DNA of 64,000 bases from Archegozetes longisetosus. Taxonomy: Eukaryota; Arthropoda; Arachnida; Sarcoptiformes; Trhypochthoniidae. A model generated the notes under the pieces. That model saw only the letters and a list, made by a program, of their open reading frames with translations. It was not told where the DNA came from and made no database searches. Position 1 is the stretch's first letter. Each line of letters opens with the position of its first letter. The DNA lies in assembly GCA_018873245.2 (NCBI GenBank), contig JAEMBT020000002.1, positions 10,700,001 through 10,764,000 of the forward strand. The letters are read 5' to 3'. Both the position numbers and the translations under genes were made by a program. Below are positions 54,101 to 64,000 of the stretch, piece after piece.

Positions 54101-57100
54101 CTTCTACAATACCACTTGACTTCAAAATTTTTATTAGTTTCGTCGTCAGGATCTCTTGAGAATTGTCCAGGTGCTAAGCGGATCCTTAAATGGAAAGAAA
54201 TAATTAGAAATAAATGGAAGTTATCATTTGATACTGACTTTTGGCCCCATCCTCTAATAACTCTTGATTGTGCCCCTTCTGTCAATTGCGCGATAATAGG
54301 AGAACGAACTACTTTGACATAAGTGAAAGCAGACGCATAGAACGGCAACAACGGGTGCGGTTCAGGACTTGTCATATTAATTGAATACTTGAATTGATAG
54401 TAACCAGGCATTAGGAAGAACGGCGGAACATATAAATAACTTTTTCGATATGAATCGAGGCTCGAAAGATCTATTCTTTCAACTATAGTTCCGTTTTCAT
54501 CGTCCAAACGGAATGCATCCCAAACTCTGGTCACGATTGTTGTTGCGTTACAATCGACTATAGTTTTTGAGTAGAGCTGCACTGGTTTTGATCTCCAGAA
54601 CCTGTTGCCATTTCTCCAATTTGTGACTCGATTTCTTATGTTCAAATCGGGTGGTTTGCAGTCGATTTCTTCACAACGAAAGCAATTTTATTATTCAGTA
54701 AGTATTAAGCACTGGATTATTGTATTAATAAATTAAAATTTTGATCAAACCTATTACAGTGACTGTGATTTCTTTGGATATACTGGAAATTTGATTCGCA
54801 ACTGTGAACCTCAAAACGTAATCGCGAGGCTTCTCGTAATGTCGAGCTAATTCTAAAGGATTTGTCAAATTGCTTGCTATTAAGAATTTAGTGTCTGGAA
54901 ACAGTTCTTTGCAATTGTAATCGTTGCCATATGCCTCTAGATTCGAACCACGACTTTCACCATAGTCTACGATCAAACATGAGTTTGTGCCCATTTTTTC
55001 AAACTCAACAACAAATCTTTTGATTTCTGGTTCGATCGTATCATTTGAGGCATCAATGACTTCCATTCCTTCAATTGGTTCCATCAGATAAAGTGGTAAA
55101 ATGAATGGTTCGGAATTTTTTTGGATATGATTATAAGCATAAAAGCTAAAGTTATAAAACCCAGGCTGTAAAACAAATCAATTATTTCACTTATTTAGTC
55201 AAATATTTTGCCAATCTAAATCAATCTTATAATTAACTTAGATCTTATCTATTCTTCCAAATTAAAATAAATACGTTATAAACCTCATTAGTTTTGAACG
55301 ATGTTATGTTGTCTGTTGTATTTTTAAGTAAAACTCCATTCAATCTAATTAAGTAATGTTCGACATCACCGCTATTTATTCCGATAGTGAAATTGATTTG
55401 TTTTTCAATCGGAAATCTACTGTTGTTAACACCAATGCCAGGAACATATCCTCTCTCAGTATCCAAATAAGCTGCTGAAACGTTCAGACCAGTTATCCGC
55501 CTCAAAACATCGACCTATAAATTATAATAAAACAATTTTATTATAAACTAACATATTTGTAGTTATAATTTGTCCATTAAAAGAATCAATTTGAATTTAG
55601 TTATCAACGTGCTCACCTGAAACCTACGAACAATTTTCGAAACGATGTTTGTCATATTGAGTTGAACGTTATATTTTCCAGGCTTTTCATATTGATGTGG
55701 AATGATGTGTTCTCCAGTCCAGTCTCCTTCAGGTACCTGCCAAATCACCTTTTTGCCATCACCAAAAGCTATAATAGCAGTTGCATTAGTCGGTAAAATC
55801 TTGTCTAACGGATAGCCGAAAGTGAATTTAACGTCTCCCGGTAGTAGTTGTGGCGAGTTAGAAGTCATTTTCCAATTTTTAAGTACTGGGTGTTCAGCTA
55901 TGAGTTGATGAATAGAAGAAGTTTCTCCCTGTAGATTTTCTGCCACTACTCTAATATTGTAAACTCCAGGCTGATCGTATCTGTGAGTTTTCACGAACCT
56001 TTGACTAGACTTCACAACTTGAGAAAATTAATTTAGAAAATTCATTAGATTTTATTCACTTAAGGTATTTATATCTTACTTGGTATTTGGTCGTTAATAA
56101 CAGTTCCATCGCCGAAATCCCACATGACTTTTATATTTGAGCCTCTATTCAGTTGAATAGTAATGTCAACTTTTTGGTCGACCGCAGCGTTTGGCGGAGA
56201 AACAGTTAATCGCATCTTAGAAATAGTACTTTGAACGTTGATAGAGCTCTCTCTTGTAATGTCTTTTGGAGTCCAGTCGTTTTTCAACGACAATTTGATA
56301 TTGTAGTGACCACTCTCTTCGTATTCATGTGGAACTGTTAGTACTAAAGGTTCGCTAACAACAACTCTAATAAAATGTTTGATTCCCTTAATTTCTTTGA
56401 ATTTTTCAGATGAAAAGGTATTGATTCTATCACTGTGTTGTTCAAATGTATAATCTGATGGCTCGTTCTTTCTCAAGGCCCGATGAGCCAATTGCGCACC
56501 TTCGCTTCGAACGGCCACCAAATCTCCAGCAATCATTCGGAAAGAACTGCTAGATTTCAAGTAGAAATGTCCTTCGGTTATGGTTAGCAAAAATTTCTTA
56601 GCGATCGTGTATTGAGCTCTGGCTTTTGGGAAACTTATGCAGTTATCACTACATCCTTTATTCATTACACAAAGTGCTGATGGCTCGAAGCAGGCGATTG
56701 ACTGTCCCGAGCATTCGCTTCCTTCTTGACATACTTTTCGAAGTATCTAATTTTTGGATGAATTTTGAATCAAACGGATGTCTATTTTTAACAATGTTTC
56801 AAGCGCAATCTTACATATACTTCCAAGCTTCCCGGAGCAGAACCATAGCCTTCGACTGCCTGGATGGCTCCTAAAGTATCCAATTTTTTGTCCGATACAG
56901 GAATAATTAGCAATTCTTCTGGTTTGAGATGAGCTCCAGTTAATATTTGAGAATTCGGATACCGTGGAACGCTTATACCCAATGACTTCATTGGTACATC
57001 TTGAAAGAAAAGTTTGTAATTCATCGTTATGATTTAAATTGTTGGTGATTTTCAACAAATGATGGAAGAAATTAATGATACTAAGAAAGATTTGACTGCT

Positions 57101-58467
57101 AGCACTATCGAGCATGATGAATATACTACTAATTTATTAGAGCTCTGAACATTATAATTATAGTTAATACGAGTACTATTGCAGCGACTCTTAACTATTA
57201 TGCAGTACAAAATGACAGCCCTAAATGGCACAACATTACCAAAATTGGAGCAACAATTAATAAAAATTAAAGCTCAAATTATCAATCAATTTTTTCTTAA
57301 CTTTTAAAACGTTCGTTTCATACTATGAGCATTGGTTGTTGTTAATTATTACTAATAAATTGAAGCATATATTACGCTAATTGTACTACATAGTAAAGTA
57401 AATATTGTAGATGCCATCTGATCAAAGCTTGTTATAGTGACAGAATAATCGCGCCAAGTCACTAATTCAGTAATTCAATAATTAATGTGATTAAAATACA
57501 TAATCAGCGAGCTCAAACAAATTATCCCTTAATAATACAATCTAAAGAGCTCTGTCTATCGATCTTCATTTTATATATCTTCTGTTTAGTCTTTATTTTG
57601 ATATAATTTGCAAAATTTAGAAGAAATATATCTGATTTGTCTGACCGCTCTGCAATATGTGTTCAAATGCAGTCTTCAAGTTCTAATACCTGGCAATGGA
57701 ATGATAGGAGAAGTCGATCCATCGCCGAAGTCAACAATCATCTCCAAACGCTGTCCGCTAGTAACTGTCAAATTGCATAGCGCTGGATCTCCAGGTTCTA
57801 CAACTCGAGGGCATTTAAATACAACGTTTTCATTCTGTAATTCAGACACAACTCGAACGTATGCGATTTCTGATACTGTTCTGCGTTTTAGATGTTCGGG
57901 TTGTCGAGCGTAAACCACGACCATATGCTGTCCTGAAACATAATATCTATGTTTGGTTTGTGTTTCGGGACTCCATTCGGTTGGATCAGAGCCATCGCCA
58001 AAGTCGACAGAGAACTCGACATCTTCTCCGCTTGTGATTGAGATTTCGAAATTGACCTCTTCATCGATGTGTGGTTCATCTGTTGATGGTTTGATAGCTA
58101 AGCCAACAATAGGATGCATAACCTTTCCCTGAAAATAGCGCGTGTAATCATCGCTAGTATCGCATAACTCGTTCGCTACTTTATCGATGTTCTCAATCGC
58201 TGCCCTGTCGTGTTCGTAGGCGCACAAACAATGCCTCTTCCCAACAACACCCGCGTAAGGCATCCATACATTAGCGCAAAGGGCAGAACATAACTTGCCG
58301 TCCATTTCTTTGGAGGAATCATATCCGCCGGGAGACTGACGAAAGAAGTCAAAAGCTTGGTAGTCGAGACAATCGCCATCAGACAAAGTTTGCGCTAATA
58401 TTATTGGAGTTATAGCAGAAAAGTATATAACACAACAAAGTATAACTAGACCTATTTTACTTTCCAT
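45170..58467 (-). CDS. Polycystin-1-like receptor/channel
   Basis: Large 11-TM-type receptor of the polycystin-1 (PKD1/LOV-1) family, which pairs with TRPP channels in sensory cilia. Twenty exons: 58467-57690, 56999-56815, 56746-56080, 56017-55617, 55514-55284, 55165-54751, 54668-54239, 54184-53967, 53910-52658, 52591-52559, 52492-52387, 51709-51505, 51430-51307, 51243-50490, 50412-48639, 48562-48225, 47684-47638, 47006-46299, 46229-46196, 45759-45170; 3096 aa. In order: signal peptide, WSC domain (residues about 33-115, CLDYQAFDFF), PKD domains with FGDG motifs (four seen), a Cys-rich segment, a REJ-like region, a Thr-rich linker, a GPS autoproteolysis site CKCNHLTSFGSG (cleavage HL/T, about residue 1934), first membrane helix, PLAT domain (YEITVYTGDKDGAGTDSKVY), further helices, polycystin TOP domain (FWGKLDVYSGGGYV, FAEFSVYNAQVNLF) and a basic C-terminal tail. 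No LRR or C-type lectin domain is seen. Confidence 0.95.
47418..47512. repeat. Minisatellite, about four units of 21-26 bp
   Basis: Unit of the form TATAGTTATGAAACAGTAGT with a variable GTA/GTC/GATA tail, repeated four times in the polycystin-like intron 47007-47637. Confidence 0.85.
47715..47740. repeat. (CTTTAA)n short array
   Basis: Three to four CTTTAA units in a polycystin-like intron; a similar shorter run is at 39257-39277. Confidence 0.6.
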
Positions 58468-61400
58468 CTTTTTGGGAGATGTTTAACTGTTTATCTGAAT
58501 AAAGTTTCAAAATCTGCATCTATTTTAAGTATTTGTTTCTTCAAACGACCAATTCATGCATATATACTCCATGGAAACAAACAAGTAATATGCAATAACA
58601 TTACCAAAAAACAGATTTAATCTTTAGCTTTCTGTGCAAATGAATAGCTGAGGTTTGTTATAAATAATTTACCAAATAATAAAATACAGAATCATAGACC
58701 ACAACCAAGTGCGTCAAAAGCTAACTTATCAATATTTATAACCTCTTAATGATACTTTGTTTGATTAAAATAACTAATTAGCCCAATTGCAGGCAATAAA
58801 TTGGCTACAAATGCTGGCTGAAGATGACAAAATAAATTTATAAATGTTAAGACCAATCTTTAGTTTAATCTTTAAGAATTTTAGAGACTAAAACCTAAAA
58901 GATTCTAAAGTTTAATTAAAGTGGAGTTTGGTTTCTGTTAGCTTTTTTAAAGTGACTAACAAAACAATCGACTGAAATAAAAGTCGACTTAAAACAATTA
59001 AGACTTAAGAGTATTTATTAGAGTTTAGGTTCTGAGAAAAGCTGAGCTAATAGAGCTTAAGCTGAAACAGGCAATTTCGATTTGTGCTCACTCTTCAAGA
59101 TTAAACCTCTGACATACGAGCTTACGCTCATCTATATTCAAAGCCATAGCCTTCACGAATGATTTCTCATTGTTGCGTAACAACTGAAACCCAGTCCAAA
59201 AATAAATTATAAATATTTGAAAATCACACGCATCTGTCATCTTATTTAGTTACGTTTGATTTCTAAAAGCTTATTCTCGTCTAGCAAGAGTCTAGATTTC
59301 AAATTTATCTCAATTTCTAATTATCGAATACACAAATGAAGGTTTAGCCCATAGCCCAAAAAGCGGATACAAACCTCAATTGTTGTCCTATTTCACAATA
59401 ATGAGTGTTTGACGGCCGCGCGCAATGATTAAGAAATGGATAGACTAATGCAGAGATGATTGCGCGTGCAATCTATACCTTTAAGGTGTTTCAGTTTAAT
59501 TAAGATTCTAAAGGACAACAATTAATCAATCCAATCCTCTATAATGATCGATTCTCTTGAAATGTTTTGCTAAATTTCTTCTCAAAAGATGATTGAGTGA
59601 GAAGTGATTCGTATAATTAAAAGAGCGAAACTAATGCAAATGGAAACCATAATAAGATTAGTTAAAGTTAAATGAGACAAAGCACGTAAAGCACAATTAG
59701 GCACTTAACGTATCCTCTTTTCACTTGATGTGTCATGCCTTCAAGTTGGTGAACGAGTTAATGAACTTGTATTCTTATCTGACCATCTCTTTCTTTTTAT
59801 TTATGCTAATTATCTAATTGATATTTTCCCAGCTTTTGTCCTATGTCACGACAATTATTTATTCAAATCTCATTTTTTGATAGCTAGTTCTGTTTAATGT
59901 CTAGTTTTGTTGTTTTCTCTCATGTGTTTAGACAGAACATTCCCAGAAAGATTATTTCTCGAGGTAATATGATCTTTATTTGAATTAATTAATATTTATA
60001 GCTATTTTTGTCACTTCAAGTCCATTCTTCATTCTTGAAACAACAATTAAATTGCTTATAATAGATTATAATCAACTACAGTTTTGATCACATGAAGAAA
60101 ATGCATTCTATATATTAAAGATTTTCTCAAAAAAATTAATTATTTGTGCAAATCTGAAGTAATAAAAATAGAACATAATTAGTAGATTTAAAGTTAAGAT
60201 TAGGAAAAACCATTCTGTGTCTTGAAGATTAGCATTTGATTTTTTCAGTTTCGTGTAGTTATGGTTTATGGTATCTAAATTTTATGCTATATTTTATCTT
60301 TTGAAAACCTGCAAGTTTCATTTGAATCATTCAAATATGTTCTGCATAATATAAAGCTTTTAGCATGCTTATTTGAATGGATAAATGCAAAACATTAAAG
60401 TATTATCAAATTTGAATCTCTCTCAAATTAATTTTAGTAAATGTCGAGGTGAAGGCTTGCTTTTAGACTTTTAGTTTTCTTGATTAAGTCTGCAAAAGCT
60501 TTCAAACTTTAAGTTTATTGAGTATAAGTTAATTATAACTGCAAGTATCGTAAATACATTTATTTCTTTTCTCTAGACTCTAATGGGTTTCGTATTACTC
60601 ATTTATTTTATGACTTTCATTTTAAAGTAGATTTCAATTTTTCTTCATAACTTTTATGATAAATGGAAATGATTCACTTAATAAACTATAAATAAACTCG
60701 TTTAAATTTGATCTTTAAAATATTTCGACCTCATTAGAAAAAAATCTATTAGGTTTGCTACACTTTAAATTATCAAAACAATTATAAAACTATCTTAATT
60801 GATTATATTTATCTGCATAAATATAACTTTTGAGAGATTAAAACATTATAAACTAGACATCATATAAGCAAATAAACTTATTTCCTGAACAGACTAACAG
60901 TTTTCATTATTGGTTTAATCTCTGCTGTAATAATGCTAGAAGATTACGAAATTTTTATTTCCTCTCAGACAAAGTTCGAGACAGGTAGACGTATGTTATC
61001 TTCAAGTTAAAATTATTAATTTTGACTCAATTAGCTTCCGAGAGAACTCTCTTAATACTTCGAAAATGCTGATCATCTTTAACTGCAGTCGGCACATGAC
61101 TGCCCGCGGATCAGATCGGGCCAAAGTGATGATTCATTTGATCATCTTCGGTTTCTCTAAATATATTTAACAAGCACTCTTGTACGAATAACAATGCAAT
61201 TATGAATTCATGACAATTATTTTTAAATTGAAGATCTAACATATTTTCATAGTAAAAGTCTGTTACAATTCAAGTATTTTTCATGAATTCTTTTAAGTGT
61301 GATAGTAATATTCTCACTATTTGGTCAGGCAATTAGCTAGCTAGGTTTAATCTGGTCTGCAAGATAATTTATGCTGTGACCATTGCTCTACAGTGTGTTC

Positions 61401-61922
61401 AGAGTAAAAAAGTTGCAGATATCACACTCTTGTCACGTGTCAAACATCTACAATCGAAATGCTTCTAAAAGTCTTGAGCACAGACTTGTTCAAAGTCCTT
61501 AAACGTTTCATTGAAAATTTGAACATAACAATTAAGTTTGACATGTTTCAATTGGTTCTGGTTGAATATACAAGAGCTAAATCCAATATCTATAATCTAG
61601 CTGAAACCCATTCATATTGATAATTGAAACTTTCTCCAAGTACTTTATATCTCAAACAATTGATTTGAATTATGTAATCCTTTATGTATACTTGCATGTA
61701 GCTGATCACTACATATTAACAGACTTTTTCAATTGAAATAACAATAGTTCATGGAGTAATTGATGGATTGAAGCATTTCTAAAGCTGAGATAATATGCAA
61801 TATCGCAAATATAGCTGATTTAGAAAATTGAGTTGAAGTGATTATTTCATCTATAGATATGTCGATTAGTATATTAATCGATATATTAATTTATAATATA
61901 TTAATATTTATCTTGTGATTAG

Positions 61923-61957
61923 GTCCTTGATGGAGAAATGTCAAGGCAACGAAAGAG
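61923..61957 (+). other. Candidate microexon
   Basis: Thirty-five bases bounded by TTGTGATTAG and a strong GAG/GTAAGT donor. One frame is open throughout (VLDGEMSRQRKR). It could be an internal or 5' exon of a + strand gene. No partner exon is proven. Confidence 0.25.
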
Positions 61958-62110
61958 GTAAGTTTATGATGATTGGCGCCATTATGTCGATAATGCCTGC
62001 GGATTGAGAATTTACGCATTTTAAATTATAAGGCATAGACACTATGAGTTAGTTGTTAACTTCTTCAAACTTGAACACCGATCAAGCCTTAAGTACAGAG
62101 TATTTAACAT

Positions 62111-62197
62111 GATATGCATTTACTGTAAATTGAGAGGGGGTTAACAGTTATTGCGATATGTGTTTACTGTAAACTAAGAGGGGTTAACAGTTATTGC
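62111..62197. repeat. Direct tandem repeat, two 43-44 bp units
   Basis: Each unit runs from GATATG through TTTACTGTAAA and GAGAGGGG- or AAGAGGGG-type sequence to GTTAACAGTTATTGC. The units differ at only a few positions. Confidence 0.9.
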
Positions 62198-62406
62198 GAA
62201 AGTTGAATAATTATAAATTTTCATATAGAATATTTTCTATATTCAAGAGGCTTTGAACTTGATTTGGCGCCCACTTCTTCTATTGAAATTATATTCAAAA
62301 TTATTAACATCAATATACAGGTGACTTGTTTAAAGACATTCCACTGAAGGTCAGGTGTGCGGCCTTGGCTGTACCCTAACTGATGTTGTGTAACAATTCA
62401 CTATTG

Positions 62407-62480
62407 GTAGTTCATTCGAATGGGTTGTCTCGCTAACCTTACCACTTCAAATTAGGTGGATTCAAACCCCGACAAGCCGG
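62407..62480 (+). repeat. tRNA-like patch (SINE head or tRNA remnant)
   Basis: TAGTTCATTCGAATGGGT resembles a tRNA D-arm/A box. CTCGCTAACC resembles an anticodon arm. GTGGATTCAAACCCC (62456-62470) resembles the T-arm/B box. The acceptor stem does not pair cleanly, so this is not called as a functional tRNA. Confidence 0.25.
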
Positions 62481-62826
62481 CACCAGATATATGACCTCAA
62501 AGAACTTTTTAATGTTCAACTGATGAACTAAGCTGTAGAATGGGTTTTGTTTACTTGGAAATATTTTCGTAGCCGCGAGCCATTGGAGCGCCTACTGTTT
62601 TCCTATATTCATACTGTACGTACACTACTCGTTGAAATGCATACTGCACAAAATATATATGAGACATTTCTCTAAAATCTCTCTTAATTTCATTTAATTT
62701 ATTATATCTTTCCATGTTCTTCCAAATGTTTCTCTAAGTGTCCACAGCAAAAGCTTTTCGCAAATATAATCGCTGAGTGCATTTTTTCTGCATATCCTGG
62801 AAACTTCTTTAGCATTATAGCCTGAC

Positions 62827-62916
62827 TTAAGGACTTCTGCCGGCGCCAAATAGATTCTTCGGCGTCCCTGGAGGAGTGCATTGGGAAACCCCCTCTCCAG
62901 TTTCAGTCTCAGTCAT
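62827..62916 (-). CDS. Hypothetical 29-codon ORF in a GC-rich patch
   Basis: ATG at 62916 to TAA at 62829-62827. The frame begins MTETETGEGVSQC and has a TPPGTPKNLFGAG stretch. G+C is far higher here than around it and the codon choice looks protein-like. It may be a first exon of a minus-strand gene, although no good donor follows, or the opposite strand may be the coding one. Confidence 0.25.
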   Translation of the reverse strand: MTETETGEGVSQCTPPGTPKNLFGAGRSP

Positions 62917-62992
62917 GAAGTTTGTATGTATAGCTTGTTATATGATTTTGCACTCATTTTATTCAATAATATTGAGTTGATTTCTAATTTAA

Positions 62993-63172
62993 AGTTCTCA
63001 CTGGCTGTCATTGAAAGTTCTGATGCTAACCAAACAAGTGTTAGACGAGAATAACAAATACAAAAAATGTTATAAATTGTGTAATAATCAAAATATAGTG
63101 AGTGCAACAGCAACTCGAGAACGCAACTCAACCTATCATTGGGATTATGCCAATTACTCTCATGTTTTATCA
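62993..63172 (+). other. Candidate exon, product unknown
   Basis: A frame open for about 60 codons, ending YHWDYANYSHVLS at a weak GTTTGC donor, with an acceptor-like TTTAAAG before it. A stronger donor (GTGAGT) lies earlier, at about 63099. Composition is protein-like toward the end. No homology is recognised. Confidence 0.25.
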
Positions 63173-63927
63173 GGTTTGCAAATTTATATCACTTTTTAAA
63201 ACAAATCTTTTTAGTCAATTGACTCCAGGATTGTTGACTACTTCAATGCTTCGTCATTGAATGTTTTGTCAAATCCAATGGCTTTTCAAAGGCAACATTT
63301 GTCACACTTTGAAAACTTTGCATATGTTCTCATCAGTTAGTGTTTAAAGTGAATGCTATTATGAACCTGCTCTGAACAGCAACATTTTCTAACTGATATC
63401 ATTATAATTGTTAAGTCTTATTCAAATAGTTTAACGACAAGTTATTTTCAATCTTTTTTTGGTTATTTAACTCAAAACAATGTATTTTCAAATTTAAGTA
63501 AATCAATATTTCAACACTTATGATAATCATAAGTATTTTAAAATAAAATTTTGAAAAATTTGCTTTCCAAACAATTTGATGCAAATATTTACTATCGTAT
63601 AAAAATCTTTTTCTGATTAAGAATAGATAAGTAATTGTTACTAAACGATGTCAGAGCTATAACTTGAGGGCAAATGGCAATTGACTTTTTCGAGATTTTT
63701 AATTATTGAATAAATTACTTCAACTTTGTTAGGATTTCAATCATATCATCAGGTTCTTAAGTATTTTTCAAGATATAACAAGTTTTATGATGGACTAAAT
63801 GAATAATAGATTTTTACTCTTGATTAAACAATTTGATGAATAACTTGATCTATAAATCTATATAAAAGTTACAATAGAGTGGAGCGCAAAATAATTTCAG
63901 GTTATTTTATAATTAATCTTCATAGTG

Positions 63928-64000
63928 ATGAGTTTGCCCTCACCCAATGGCAGCACCAGCAGCATTATCTCATCTGAAGACTCATCATCAACATCAGTCT
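63928..64000 (+). CDS. Start of a + strand gene, cut by window end
   Basis: ATG at 63928 opens a Ser-rich frame (MSLPSPNGSTSSIISSEDSS) still open at base 64000. A TAATTTCAG acceptor at about 63892-63900 just upstream suggests that this exon begins in the 5' UTR and that leader exons lie further left. The product cannot be told from 24 codons; Ser-rich N termini are common in transcription factors. Confidence 0.5.
   Translation, partial: MSLPSPNGSTSSIISSEDSSSTSV

Larger units (their letters stand above)
58468..63927. other. Gene-poor 5.5 kb with scattered candidate exons
   Basis: No gene recognised with confidence. Candidates listed separately: microexon 61923-61957, a tandem repeat at 62111-62197, a tRNA-like patch near 62410-62480, a minus-strand ORF at 62827-62916 and a possible exon at 62993-63172. 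Two short hairpins are visible: GCCCG/CGGGC at about 61101-61120, and CGCGCAAT/ATTGCGCG at 59419-59466. Confidence 0.4.

Noticed and set aside
59418..59466. CGCGCAAT/ATTGCGCG hairpin as a structural RNA
   Set aside because: The stem is eight pairs with a 32-base loop and there is nothing else to support it.
62825..62916. Possible snRNA, because the minus strand has a CCAATGCACTCC block like U1
   Set aside because: The match is about 10 bases, and there is no Sm site, 5' splice-site-pairing end or closing stem around it.

Overview
The window is eukaryotic nuclear DNA, roughly 70% A+T, with GT-AG introns mostly 50-110 bp long and a few of 0.5-2.6 kb. The gene content is that of an animal: an ABCA transporter, a peroxisomal carrier, an effector caspase, a SUN protein, a FAM20 kinase and a polycystin-1-like receptor. 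A secreted leucine-rich-repeat protein of a type common in mites and crustaceans, together with a polycystin-1-like gene (which Drosophila lacks), suggests a chelicerate, most likely a mite. That is an inference; no species can be named from the sequence alone.

Layout. 1-8789 (+): a full-size ABCA half-plus-half transporter, cut at its 5' end by the window. It converges on SLC25A17/PMP34 (8884-11015, -), with only 94 bp between the stop codons. Next come an effector caspase (11428-12501, -), a 2.4 kb stretch with only weak candidate exons, RpS16 (14924-15507, -), a SUN-domain nuclear envelope protein (16147-19033, +), phosphomannomutase (19345-20124, -), eIF3d (20974-23694, +) and SLC25A38 (24086-25522, -). 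After a 5.7 kb gene-poor stretch there is a FAM20C-type secretory-pathway kinase with long introns (31219-38961, -). A second gene-poor stretch precedes a single-exon secreted LRR protein (43486-44529, +). A 20-exon polycystin-1-like gene follows (45170-58467, -). The last 5.5 kb holds candidate exons and, at the very end, the start codon of a further + strand gene.

I derived the exon models by hand. I matched splice-site phase between neighbouring exons and checked that each complete model sums to a multiple of three (ABCA visible part 2466 aa, SLC25A17 313, caspase 297, SUN 734, eIF3d 549, SLC25A38 307, FAM20C-like 525, polycystin-1-like 3096). Family assignments come from remembered motifs, not a database search.

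The genes do not form one pathway. Most are unrelated housekeeping or cell-surface genes, as expected in a compact arthropod genome. The least ordinary items are non-coding. A 510 bp foldback element sits in an SLC25A17 intron. Three dispersed copies of a roughly 70 bp palindrome lie in introns of two genes. A GC-AG intron in ABCA can be read through in frame. The RpS16 leader has a possible upstream ORF whose stop overlaps the start codon. I found no convincing new multi-gene system.
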